The translations under genes and the position numbers were made by a program. Of a stretch of DNA of 64,000 bases, positions 17,129 to 25,269 are shown piece after piece (the stretch's first letter is position 1; each line of letters starts with the position of its first letter). The notes under the pieces were generated by a model. It was not told the DNA's origin. It saw only the letters and a list, made by a program, of their open reading frames with translations, and ran no database searches. The stretch comes from Firmicutes bacterium CAG:24053_14 (GTDB lineage Bacteria; Bacillota; Clostridia; Oscillospirales; Oscillospiraceae): the NCBI GenBank assembly GCA_001916715.1, contig MNSZ01000048.1, forward strand, positions 40,915-104,914. Reading direction: 5' to 3'.

Positions 17129-18415
17129 TCATTCAGTAGCTTCTTTCTCGCAGGGCTTTGCTTTGACCTTTTTCAGTCTCGCGTAGCGGGGTAGGGAATT
17201 GCTCTGAGGAATTCTTGGCTCGCCCTGTATTAGTGGGAGAACATAGTTAATAAATTCGTTTGTAACATAGTTGCCGTCTCTGGTTATCCATTCAAGGGGA
17301 ACCTTTTTTTCGTAGTTAGCAACGCTGCTGAGTGAAAGAAGCGTAGGCTTGCAGGAGTACAGTCCCTGATTATCCTCACGTTCAAGTGCTACCATTTGTC
17401 CGGTAGCGCCATTTATCGCAGCTTCCACGGCATACTTGCCGACAGAGTATGCCTCATCAATGTCAACTGCCGAGGCGATGTGCGCTGCACTGCGCTGAAG
17501 AAGGCTGAGTTCAATGCCACGAACCTTTTTAAGTCCCATGCGCTCTTTCAGGTAATTTGCGAGTTTTACCGCCAAACCGCCGAGCTGAGCATGGCCAAAT
17601 CCGTCAGTACCGGATGTCTTTGCCTCGGACACAAACGATCCGTCGGCGTAATGCAGTCCTTCCGAAACAGCAACAAGCACATTCCTTTTCTGCTTCATGA
17701 TCTTGGTGACATCTTCCGTGAACTGATCAAGATCAAAGTCGCGCTCTGGAAGGTAAATAAGATCTGGACCGCAGCCGTTTCCGTATTCGGTCGCAAGTGC
17801 AGCCGATGCCGTGAGCCAGCCTGCATGTCGGCCCATTATTTCAATGACAGTGACCATATCCGTATTATAAACGTCGGTATCCTTGCCGACTTCCATGCAT
17901 GATGTTGCGATAAACTTTGCTGCGCTGCCATAACCGGGGCAATGATCGGTTCCAAACAGATCATTGTCAATTGTTTTGGGAACACCCATGACCCGGCACT
18001 CATAGCCGACCTTCTCCATATATCTGCTTATTTTATTGCAGGTATCCATGGAATCGTTTCCGCCGTTATAGAAAAAGTACCTTACATCGTATTTTTTGAA
18101 TATTTCAAGTATTCTTATATAGTCTGTGTCGTCCACTTCGGGATCTGCGATCTTATATCTGCATGACCCAAGCTCGGAGGAAGGAGTGTTAAGCAGGAGC
18201 TTAAGCTCATAATCTTCCTCTTCGGCCATGTCATAAAGCTCATCATTAAGTACACCTTTGATACCGTATGCAGCACCATATACATTTGTTATAACATCAC
18301 TGTCGAGTGCTGTTCTGATAACGCCGTAAGCGCTCGCGTTGATAACCGCGGTGGGACCGCCCGACTGGCCAAATATGCATGCGCCAATCAGCGGCGGCTC
18401 AAAAAAATTATCCAA
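17129..18415 (-). CDS. PPi-type 6-phosphofructokinase
   Basis: The 428-residue enzyme phosphorylates fructose 6-phosphate. Two diagnostic sites point to pyrophosphate rather than ATP as donor: D121 in 'GGNDS' (118-122), where ATP enzymes have Gly, and K147 in 'PKTIDND' (146-152), where ATP enzymes have Gly. N120 replaces the more usual Asp. 'MGRHAGWLTA' is the sugar-phosphate site. The start is a TTG behind a good 'ggagg' at 7 nt. It is divergent from fba, the next glycolytic step, with the two promoters in a 115-nt gap. Confidence 0.88.
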   Translation of the reverse strand: MDNFFEPPLIGACIFGQSGGPTAVINASAYGVIRTALDSDVITNVYGAAYGIKGVLNDELYDMAEEEDYELKLLLNTPSSELGSCRYKIADPEVDDTDYIRILEIFKKYDVRYFFYNGGNDSMDTCNKISRYMEKVGYECRVMGVPKTIDNDLFGTDHCPGYGSAAKFIATSCMEVGKDTDVYNTDMVTVIEIMGRHAGWLTASAALATEYGNGCGPDLIYLPERDFDLDQFTEDVTKIMKQKRNVLVAVSEGLHYADGSFVSEAKTSGTDGFGHAQLGGLAVKLANYLKERMGLKKVRGIELSLLQRSAAHIASAVDIDEAYSVGKYAVEAAINGATGQMVALEREDNQGLYSCKPTLLSLSSVANYEKKVPLEWITRDGNYVTNEFINYVLPLIQGEPRIPQSNSLPRYARLKKVKAKPCEKEATE

Positions 18416-18442
18416 AACTACGCCTCCAATTCATAATGATTA

Positions 18443-18471
18443 TTGATTATAACATGTTTTAGGTTTATAAT
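18443..18471 (+). promoter_or_regulatory. Promoter of fba
   Basis: TTGATT (18443-18448) and TATAAT (18466-18471), spacer 17 nt. A TATAAT for the divergent phosphofructokinase gene also lies in this gap (near 18449-18454 on the minus strand), without a good -35. Confidence 0.75.
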
Positions 18472-18530
18472 AAATATGATTTTGAAAAAAATTGTGCAAT
18501 ATCACCATTTTTCTTACAGGAGGATCAATT

Positions 18531-19466
18531 ATGCCACTCGTAACTACTACCGAAATGTTTGAAAAAGCCTATAATGGCGGATATGCCATCGGCGCATTCA
18601 ATGTCAATAACATGGAGATCGTGCAGGGCATCACAGAGGCCGCCGCAGAGCACAAAGCTCCGGTCATCCTCCAGGTGTCCAAGGGCGCGCGCGCGTACGC
18701 AAACCACACCTATCTGATGAAGCTTGTTGAGGCTGCGGTCGAGGAGACTGGACTTCCCATAGCACTCCATCTTGACCACGGTGACAGCTATGAGCTTTGC
18801 AAATCCTGCATAGACGGCGGCTTCACCTCCGTCATGATCGACGCATCCTCCAAGTCCTTTGAGGATAACATTGCGCTCACCCGTAAGGTCGTTGAGTACG
18901 CTCACGATCACGGAGTTGTCGTCGAGGCAGAGCTTGGCACACTCGCCGGCATTGAGGACGAGGTAAATGTCTCCGCCGAGGATTCGTCCTACACCCGTCC
19001 CGAGGACGTTCAGGAATTTGTCGAGCGCACCGGCTGCGATTCTCTCGCTATCGCTATCGGCACCTCTCACGGCGCATATAAGTTCAAGCCCGGAACGAAG
19101 CCCCAGCTTCGCTTTGACATCCTCGAGGATGTCGAGCGCCGTCTGCCCGGCTTCCCGATAGTTTTGCACGGAGCATCCTCCGTACCGCAGGAGTTTGTAA
19201 AGCAGATCAACGAAAACGGCGGCAATATGCCCGGCGCGATCGGTGTTCCCGAGGCTCAGCTCCGCCAGGCAGCATCCATGGCAGTGTGCAAGATAAACAT
19301 CGACTCCGATCTTCGCCTTGCAATGACCGCATCCATCCGCAGCTACCTGAACGCTCATCCCGATCATTTTGATCCGCGCCAGTACCTCAAGCCGGCACGT
19401 CAGGCAATAAAGGACATGGTCGCACACAAGATAGTCGATGTTCTCGGCTGCAACGGAAAGGCATAA
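18531..19466 (+). CDS. fba: Class II fructose-1,6-bisphosphate aldolase
   Basis: Fba splits fructose 1,6-bisphosphate to dihydroxyacetone phosphate and glyceraldehyde 3-phosphate. The 311-residue protein has the zinc-binding 'HLDHGDSYE', the Glu in 'VEAELGTLAG', 'AIGTSHGAYKF' and 'VLHGASSVP', as in class II zinc aldolases. The start at 18531 follows 'caggaggatcaatt'; an upstream ATG in frame lacks a ribosome site. It is divergent from the PPi-phosphofructokinase and followed after 32 nt by the P-type ATPase homologue, likely on the same transcript. Confidence 0.97.
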   Translation: MPLVTTTEMFEKAYNGGYAIGAFNVNNMEIVQGITEAAAEHKAPVILQVSKGARAYANHTYLMKLVEAAVEETGLPIALHLDHGDSYELCKSCIDGGFTSVMIDASSKSFEDNIALTRKVVEYAHDHGVVVEAELGTLAGIEDEVNVSAEDSSYTRPEDVQEFVERTGCDSLAIAIGTSHGAYKFKPGTKPQLRFDILEDVERRLPGFPIVLHGASSVPQEFVKQINENGGNMPGAIGVPEAQLRQAASMAVCKINIDSDLRLAMTASIRSYLNAHPDHFDPRQYLKPARQAIKDMVAHKIVDVLGCNGKA

Positions 19467-19498
19467 TCGTAAAATTATCATGGCAGGGAGGTGCTGCA

Positions 19499-21136
19499 AT
19501 GGCTAAATCGCACTCATCAAAAAACAGTAAGGCAGGCAGAAGCTATGCTCAAGAAATTGTGACCATGATCAGAGCTGCTCTTTCTGCTGCGCTGCTCATA
19601 GCCGCGTATTCGGTAAATGCAGCATCCTTTATTTCGACGCTCATGCTTATCGCGGCGGCGCTCATATGCGGATTTGATATAATTCTTGCCGCCGTTGATA
19701 AGATAATTAAAAAGCGTGATTATCTCAACGATCAGCTGCTTGTTTGCTTATGCGCCATTGCATGCTTCTGTGTCGGGTGCTATACGGAGACGATAGTTAT
19801 GCTTGTTGTCTACCAAATAGGACGCACCTGCCTGAACTTTGTTATCCGCAAAACCAAGCTTGGGTTTTACAGTGCCGTTTCGCCCGAAGATAGGGAAGGA
19901 AGTCTTAGACTCAGGAGCATACTTAACAGCCCCGGAAGCCTCAAAAACTCGGTTTTTGACAAGTACATGCCGTTTCTTGAGCTGTTTTCAAAAGCGGCAT
20001 TTATCGTCGGAGTTTTGTTTGCAGTTGCCGTTCCGCTTATTACGGACATGACGTATGTGATGAGCATCCGCCGCGGCAGCATGCTAATTATTGCGGCGGT
20101 TCCGATATCGGCGCTGGCAGCGCTGCCGATGTATTCGCTCGCAGGCCTCAGCCGCGCGGCAGAATACGGAGTTTATATTAAAAACGCGGCTGCGCTTGAA
20201 AACACAGGCGAGCTTGCAGCTGTTATATATGATAAGGCTGACGTTTTCACAGACGGTACACCTAAGCTTGTTTCGGTCAATTCTCCGATACTTGATAACG
20301 AGAGCTTCCTTAAGCTTGCCGCATACACTGCATATTCATCCGAGCAGCGCTTCGCAGCACCAATAGTCAGTGCATACAGCGGAGATATAATTGCTTCATA
20401 TATAGCCGATTTCAAAGATATTCAGGGCTGCGGAATGGAAATTTCGCTTCACGGAAGATCGGTTTTACTCGGAACAGGTGAACTGTTCGACGCAAAGGGA
20501 ATATCAATCCCAGACGCGGAGAGAAAGAGCGGATATATTCTTTATCTTGCTATCGGCGAAAGGTATGCAGGAAGCCTCACACTTAAGGAAAAGCTCAACC
20601 CGTATGCCGAAAGTGTTATATCGGATTTTGCAGCTATGGGAGGCGTAAAGAGTGTATTGCTGACCGAGGACGGAAGGGACGTCAGCGAAAGGCTGGCAAA
20701 AGCTCTTAATGTGGATGAGCTGCATTACGAATGCGGTTTTACCGAGAAATCGGATATAATCCAAAAGTGCAAGGAACAGCTTGCGCCCGATGAAAAGCTT
20801 ATGTACATAAGCGCCGAGAACCTTGAATACCACACTGCTGCTGATATCGACGCAAAAGTTGGAACGGAATTTGAAAACGCGGATATGCTTATGAGCAATA
20901 TCGGCATATTCGGACTTCCTGTTGCATACACTGCGTCACATATGGCAAAGCGCCTTTCTGCCGAAAATCTCGCATTCACAGCGGTAATCAAGCTTGTACT
21001 TGTCGTCCTCGCACTCACCGGATGTGCAACGCTTTGGTTTATCGTCCTTCTTGATTTTGCAGCCTCGGTATTCGGCGTTTTGAACATTGTTCGCATGCCG
21101 TCTGCCGATACTTTGAGCGAAGATCCTGAGGATTAA
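19499..21136 (+). CDS. Degenerate P-type ATPase homologue (pseudo-P1B-ATPase)
   Basis: The 545-residue membrane protein aligns along its length with heavy-metal P-type ATPases, yet the catalytic motifs are changed. The phosphorylation motif DKTGT is 'DKADV' (245-249); the CPC ion-binding motif is 'VPI' (201-203) before 'GLSRAAEYGVYIKNAAALE', an otherwise clear match; TGES and nearly all of the actuator domain are missing (only about 45 residues between helices near 117-160); the HP motif is gone; LTGD reads 'LTED'; GDGxND is absent. Nucleotide-domain echoes remain ('VLLGTGELFDAKGI'). About seven hydrophobic segments. The frame is open and uses normal codons, so it looks like a maintained protein, not decay. 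Its function is unknown. It follows fba behind 'gggaggtgctgca'. Confidence 0.75.
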   Translation: MAKSHSSKNSKAGRSYAQEIVTMIRAALSAALLIAAYSVNAASFISTLMLIAAALICGFDIILAAVDKIIKKRDYLNDQLLVCLCAIACFCVGCYTETIVMLVVYQIGRTCLNFVIRKTKLGFYSAVSPEDREGSLRLRSILNSPGSLKNSVFDKYMPFLELFSKAAFIVGVLFAVAVPLITDMTYVMSIRRGSMLIIAAVPISALAALPMYSLAGLSRAAEYGVYIKNAAALENTGELAAVIYDKADVFTDGTPKLVSVNSPILDNESFLKLAAYTAYSSEQRFAAPIVSAYSGDIIASYIADFKDIQGCGMEISLHGRSVLLGTGELFDAKGISIPDAERKSGYILYLAIGERYAGSLTLKEKLNPYAESVISDFAAMGGVKSVLLTEDGRDVSERLAKALNVDELHYECGFTEKSDIIQKCKEQLAPDEKLMYISAENLEYHTAADIDAKVGTEFENADMLMSNIGIFGLPVAYTASHMAKRLSAENLAFTAVIKLVLVVLALTGCATLWFIVLLDFAASVFGVLNIVRMPSADTLSEDPED

Positions 21137-21145
21137 ATTTACAAC

Positions 21146-21181
21146 AAAAAAGACTAACGGAAACATCCGTTAGTCTTTTTT
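21146..21181. terminator. Bidirectional terminator between the P-type ATPase homologue and xerC-like
   Basis: A 16-bp perfect stem (aaaaaagactaacgga with tccgttagtctttttt) and 4-nt loop. The last codons and stop of the convergent xerC-like gene lie within its right arm. Confidence 0.92.
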
Positions 21182-22177
21182 GTTATCAGGCTCAAAGTTG
21201 GCGAGGGGATTGGCCTCAGCCGCAATTCGCAGCTCGGAATTATCAACGTGAGTATATATCTGCGTCGTGTTCAGATTATCATGCCCCAACAGCTCCTGAA
21301 GCGTGCGCACGTCAACTCCGTTTTGCAGCATAAGCGTTGCGGCTGTATGGCGCAGCTTGTGAGATGAATATTTCTCGGCATCAAGTCCTGCTCGGCGCAG
21401 TGAGTTCTTTACCATGCTGTGAACCGCCTCACGGCTCATTCTGGTGCGCCGGTTAGAAAGGAAAAGTGCATTTTTATCAATAGCTGCGATGCTTTTGCGA
21501 ACGTCGAGATACTGATTGATCGCCTCAGCGCAGGCATCATTAATATAAATAATTCTCTCTTTGCTTCCTTTGCCGAACACTCGTATATGATCTTCGCGTA
21601 TGTCAGAAAGGTTCAGTCCGACTATTTCGGATATTCGCAGGCCACAATTTAAAAATATACACAGTATACAGTAATCACGCTCTTTGTTTTTTCCGTCAAC
21701 AGAGGAGAGGAGGGCCTGAGCTTCAGGCAAAGTAAGGTACCTCGGCAACTTATTCGGGATTTTCGGTACGTCGAGATCCTGCAAAGGATTAACGTCCAAA
21801 AGCTTAGCCTTTACGGTCAGATACTTATAGAAGCTTCGCAAGGTTGAAACCTTTCGAGCTCGGGTCGAGGCCATGGTACCATATTCGGCATCTCGGCTGT
21901 GCTGATTTTTGACTCGGTCGCGAGTCAAAAAAGCGAGATACTCATAAGCATCGGAAACGGTGATTGACTTAACAAAATCAAGATCAATATCATGTATGTC
22001 AATATCCTCAAGCTCGGTATCTCGCGAAACAAGGCCGCGGACGATCTTCATGTATCTGAAAAATGTTCGCAAGTCAAGATAATATTCCTCAACGGTTTTC
22101 GACGAGTGTCCTTTAATAGTCTCGTGATATATTAAAAAGCTTTTTATGATCTCAGGTGCTTCGGTTCTGTAGTCCAT
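21170..22177 (-). CDS. Tyrosine recombinase XerC-like
   Basis: A 335-residue phage-integrase-type recombinase; in this class XerC and XerD resolve chromosome dimers at dif. All catalytic residues are present: R181 ('GLRISE'), K206 ('FGKGSKER'), H273 and R276 ('SSHKLRHTAATLM'), H299 and the nucleophile Y308 ('GHDNLNTTQIYTHV'). The N-terminal SAM-like core-binding domain covers about the first 120 residues. I use the second ATG (22177) because 'ggag' lies 8 nt before it. A second Xer protein is at 35141-36043; which is XerC or XerD by function is inferred only. Confidence 0.88.
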   Translation of the reverse strand: MDYRTEAPEIIKSFLIYHETIKGHSSKTVEEYYLDLRTFFRYMKIVRGLVSRDTELEDIDIHDIDLDFVKSITVSDAYEYLAFLTRDRVKNQHSRDAEYGTMASTRARKVSTLRSFYKYLTVKAKLLDVNPLQDLDVPKIPNKLPRYLTLPEAQALLSSVDGKNKERDYCILCIFLNCGLRISEIVGLNLSDIREDHIRVFGKGSKERIIYINDACAEAINQYLDVRKSIAAIDKNALFLSNRRTRMSREAVHSMVKNSLRRAGLDAEKYSSHKLRHTAATLMLQNGVDVRTLQELLGHDNLNTTQIYTHVDNSELRIAAEANPLANFEPDNKKD

Positions 22178-22208
22178 ATTAAACGCTCCAATCATTTTCG
22201 TTGAATCT

Positions 22209-22238
22209 ATTATAGCAGGGCAGCCGAGAGCATGTCTA
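22209..22238 (-). promoter_or_regulatory. Promoter of the xerC-like gene
   Basis: Minus strand TAGACA (22238-22233) and TATAAT (22214-22209) with an 18-nt spacer. Confidence 0.65.
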
Positions 22239-22303
22239 TTGACAAATTGACTAATAATTAAGCAAAATAAAGATTTTGTTCAATTTAGGGGAGATGAAAA
22301 CGC

Positions 22304-22350
22304 AAATATGCGCAGCTAAGCCACCGGAAACAAGCTTACTGCGCATATTT
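22304..22350 (-). terminator. Terminator of the radA operon
   Basis: AAATATGCGCAG (22304-22315) pairs with CTGCGCATATTT (22339-22350), with a further TAAG/CTTA pair inside. It follows the stop of the last gene of the minus-strand operon. Confidence 0.7.
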
Positions 22351-23090
22351 TAAATTTCTTCAGTTATCGGTATTGCGCTGCCGATATCAAACATCGGCGC
22401 ATTGGTCAAGTAAACCGGAGCTATATCGCGTTCATTTAAAAAGCGTTCAATGCGTGATCTTTCGCATACATCTGCAATCACACCCGTAAACGCCATTTTA
22501 TTTCTGCTGATTTTAAATGATGCTCCGCCAATAAATCCGTGCTCAAATCCATCCAGAGCCGTAATCTTTTCGCTGACATGTAACACATCCATTCCGGTGG
22601 CTGACACAATTGCGGCAATTTTATTATCGGCAGTAATTATCGAGTTTTCGTCAACAACGCATATTGAGCATTTCGTATAGCCCTGTTTGCAGATTAGCTT
22701 CGTTCCTTCGAACTGCGATACGATCTGCATATTTGCGCTTTTTGGATTATAGATAAGCTTTTCATCGACTATGCAGATATTAAGCCCTGCATCATACGGA
22801 TATTCCGGCCTTGAAGGATTTTCGGTGCAGATAAGCTCTATATTGTTAATTAATTTGCAATTGTCAGCAACGCTTGACTGTACAGCCAGCCGGTTTCCTC
22901 CAAGGTGCGCTGCCATAAGGTCGCAATGTCCGGAAAGACGCTCATCGACAAAATCATTATTTTTGAACCAAATTGGAGCTATATTTTGCTCGAAAAGTGC
23001 ATTTTCAAGCACATTTTTATACTTTTCACCGATTATTATCTGCCTAACTTCGCCCTGCGGCAGATGCGGTTTTTCAACAAAGCGTATCAT
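22350..23090 (-). CDS. Conserved protein, resembles DUF6873 / GME-fold family
   Basis: This 246-residue protein has no transmembrane segment or signal. It resembles the Clostridia DUF6873 proteins, thought to share the five-bladed guanidino-group-modifying-enzyme (GME) fold of arginine deiminases and dimethylaminohydrolases; repeats of 'ICIVDEKLIY' and 'ICVVDENSII' and the 'GHCDLMAAHLGG' and 'EHGFIGGASFKIS' segments support a repeated-blade fold. The C-terminal Cys nucleophile of active GME enzymes is not seen at the expected place ('GFIGGAS'), so catalysis is doubtful. It starts 2 nt after radA and is probably cotranscribed. The family assignment is from memory and moderate. Confidence 0.55.
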   Translation of the reverse strand: MIRFVEKPHLPQGEVRQIIIGEKYKNVLENALFEQNIAPIWFKNNDFVDERLSGHCDLMAAHLGGNRLAVQSSVADNCKLINNIELICTENPSRPEYPYDAGLNICIVDEKLIYNPKSANMQIVSQFEGTKLICKQGYTKCSICVVDENSIITADNKIAAIVSATGMDVLHVSEKITALDGFEHGFIGGASFKISRNKMAFTGVIADVCERSRIERFLNERDIAPVYLTNAPMFDIGSAIPITEEI

Positions 23091-23092
23091 TA

Positions 23093-24457
23093 TCAGCCAA
23101 GTGTTGCCTTAATTGCTTCACGAATGTCTTTAACGCTTATCAGCTCAAGGCCGTCGGGCTTTCTGATATCGTCCTTGACATGTGCCGGTATTACGCAGCG
23201 CTTAAAGCCGAGACGTGCTATCTCGGAAAGACGCGAATTGAGATTGCTCACGCTCCTTATCTCGCCGGAAAGTCCGACTTCGCCTACAGCAGCAAGATCG
23301 CGCCCGAGCGGCAGGTCTCTGAAGCTGCTGGCTATTGCAAGCAGAGTTGCAAGATCGGCTGCCGGTTCGTCAAGCTCAAGTCCGCCTATTACATTAATAT
23401 AAGCATCACACGCCGAAACCGACATGCCGCCGCGCTTTTCAAGAACGGCAAGCAGCAGAGTGGCGCGGTTATAGTCAATCCCGTTTGAGCTGCGACGACC
23501 GGAGTTATATGCAGCCGGCGCGATGAGCGCCTGGATCTCGGCCAATATCGGGCGTGAGCCTTCGATGACGCATGTAACGCAGGTTCCCGGCGCGTTCTGC
23601 GGTCTGCCGGAAAGCAGTATCTCCGAGGGATTTTTCAGTTCTTTTAGTCCCCGGTCGTTCATCTCGAAAACACCGATCTCATTAGTGGACCCAAAACGAT
23701 TTTTGCCGGCTCTGAGTATCCTGAACGAAGTGCTGCGCTCACCTTCAAAATACAGGACGCAATCGACCATATGCTCAAGAACCTTCGGCCCGGCTATGCT
23801 TCCCTCTTTATTGATATGCCCGATAACGAATGTTGTAAAGCCTTTTTCTTTTGTAAGACGCATTATCGACATTGTGCATTCGCGCACCTGGCTTATGCTG
23901 CCCGGAGCCGAACTGACATCGGCGTCAAACATGGTCTGTATTGAGTCAATTATCACAATATCCGGCGACAGAGCCTCAACGTTCTCCATCACCTCGGTAA
24001 GCCCTGTTTCCGCCAAAACGTATATCTCGCCTTTATCTACGCCGAGTCTTTGCGCGCGCATTTTGAGCTGGCGCTCGCTCTCCTCACCAGTTACGTAAAG
24101 TATTTTCTGACCGGCTTCGGTCAAACCGCAAAGCTGCAGCAGCAACGTTGATTTTCCGATTCCGGGAGCACCGCCGACCAAAACAAGCGAGCCTCTCACA
24201 GCTCCGCCGCCGAGAACTCTGTCAAATTCGCCGATGCCGGTTGAAAAGCGCATTTCAGCTTCTGTGTCAAGCTCCGAAATGAGCTTCGGTTTCTTGATAA
24301 TGGCCGAGCGAGCGGCGTTTTTGGCACTGCCCTTCCCTCTTACATCGGCTTTCACCTCAACGAGGCTGTCCCATGCGCCGCAGGCAAGGCAGCGGCCGCT
24401 CCATTTTACCGTTTCATTTCCGCATTCCGAGCAGCAGAACACCGTCTTTTGTTTCAT
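23093..24457 (-). CDS. radA: DNA repair protein RadA
   Basis: RadA is a RecA-related ATPase and helicase that helps branch migration of recombination intermediates. The 454-residue protein has an N-terminal C4 zinc finger (C9, C12, C23, C26), Walker A 'GGAPGIGKSTL', the RadA-specific 'GKNRFGSTNEIG' and a C-terminal Lon-like domain ('VGEVGLSGEIRSV'). Length is typical. It is 12 nt downstream of cwlD and 2 nt upstream of the DUF6873-like gene. Confidence 0.97.
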   Translation of the reverse strand: MKQKTVFCCSECGNETVKWSGRCLACGAWDSLVEVKADVRGKGSAKNAARSAIIKKPKLISELDTEAEMRFSTGIGEFDRVLGGGAVRGSLVLVGGAPGIGKSTLLLQLCGLTEAGQKILYVTGEESERQLKMRAQRLGVDKGEIYVLAETGLTEVMENVEALSPDIVIIDSIQTMFDADVSSAPGSISQVRECTMSIMRLTKEKGFTTFVIGHINKEGSIAGPKVLEHMVDCVLYFEGERSTSFRILRAGKNRFGSTNEIGVFEMNDRGLKELKNPSEILLSGRPQNAPGTCVTCVIEGSRPILAEIQALIAPAAYNSGRRSSNGIDYNRATLLLAVLEKRGGMSVSACDAYINVIGGLELDEPAADLATLLAIASSFRDLPLGRDLAAVGEVGLSGEIRSVSNLNSRLSEIARLGFKRCVIPAHVKDDIRKPDGLELISVKDIREAIKATLG

Positions 24458-24469
24458 ATACTCTACTCC

Positions 24470-25177
24470 TTAAAGCTGTCGGCAGCTAAATTGAATGTAT
24501 GACGCAATAAGCGTCATAGCTATTTTTGTTTGATAATTCCCGTCTGCAAGGAGTCCGGCCTCCTGTGGATTTGACATGAAGCCGCACTCGGCCAATATGG
24601 CCGGGCAGTTGACGCTCGATGTAAGCAGAAGCTGACTCGGTGCACTGTGTGCAACCCGTCTGTTTTCCGGATCCAATGCCGAGACCATGTTGCTCTGCGT
24701 GATAACGCCAAGCTCCTTGCTTTCGGGCGTTTGGGCGTACATGATCTCTGCTCCTCTAACTATATCGCTTGGGTATTTATTCTGGTGCACACTTATAAGC
24801 ACACATTTCGGTATCGAATTTGCCATTTGAGCGCGTGCAACAAGATCGTCGTGTTCACTGTAGCTTTCGCTTTCAAGGCATCCAACATCCGATTCGCGCG
24901 TCAATTGATGCCCAATACCGACAAGATCACATATCCCGGACATTCTTAGAGCAATTGCAAGGTTAACATCACTCTCTTTAAGTCCATCGGCCGATACCGC
25001 GCCGCCGTCAACGCCGCCGTGGCCTGCGTCAATAAGCAGCGTTCGGCAATTATACGGAGCCAAAACGCCGACGCTCTTACCCGGAAAAGCCAAAAATACA
25101 GCCGCAACAAATAAAACCGCTGCAAAAACAGCTATCGCCGGTTTTGCAAGGCTTCTGATTTTAACAGTAATAAACAT
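24470..25177 (-). CDS. cwlD: N-acetylmuramoyl-L-alanine amidase CwlD (germination)
   Basis: CwlD removes the peptide from muramic acid in the spore cortex as the first step of muramic-delta-lactam formation, needed for germination. The 235-residue protein has an N-terminal signal-anchor (about residues 12-31) and an Amidase_3 domain with the zinc ligands in 'IDAGHGGVDGG', 'GLKESDVN' and 'LISVHQN', and the catalytic Glu in 'AILAECGFMSN'. Length and the absence of cell-wall-binding repeats fit CwlD rather than vegetative amidases. A 12-bp hairpin overlaps its ribosome site. Confidence 0.88.
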   Translation of the reverse strand: MFITVKIRSLAKPAIAVFAAVLFVAAVFLAFPGKSVGVLAPYNCRTLLIDAGHGGVDGGAVSADGLKESDVNLAIALRMSGICDLVGIGHQLTRESDVGCLESESYSEHDDLVARAQMANSIPKCVLISVHQNKYPSDIVRGAEIMYAQTPESKELGVITQSNMVSALDPENRRVAHSAPSQLLLTSSVNCPAILAECGFMSNPQEAGLLADGNYQTKIAMTLIASYIQFSCRQL

Positions 25178-25218
25178 AAAATCACCCCACTAACAAGCTA
25201 TGTCAATGGGGTGATTTT
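25178..25218 (-). promoter_or_regulatory. Hairpin masking the cwlD ribosome-binding site
   Basis: On the minus strand a 12-nt arm (25218-25207) pairs perfectly with the 12 nt immediately before the cwlD ATG (25189-25178), which contain the ribosome site 'ggggtga'. The loop is 17 nt and includes a CATAGCTT box (25202-25195). The arm is followed by T residues, so it also looks like a terminator for the upstream aminotransferase gene. Confidence 0.65.
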
Positions 25219-25269
25219 TATATCAGGCTCGGATTAATTTTTGATATAATACCCATTTAGGCAATTATA

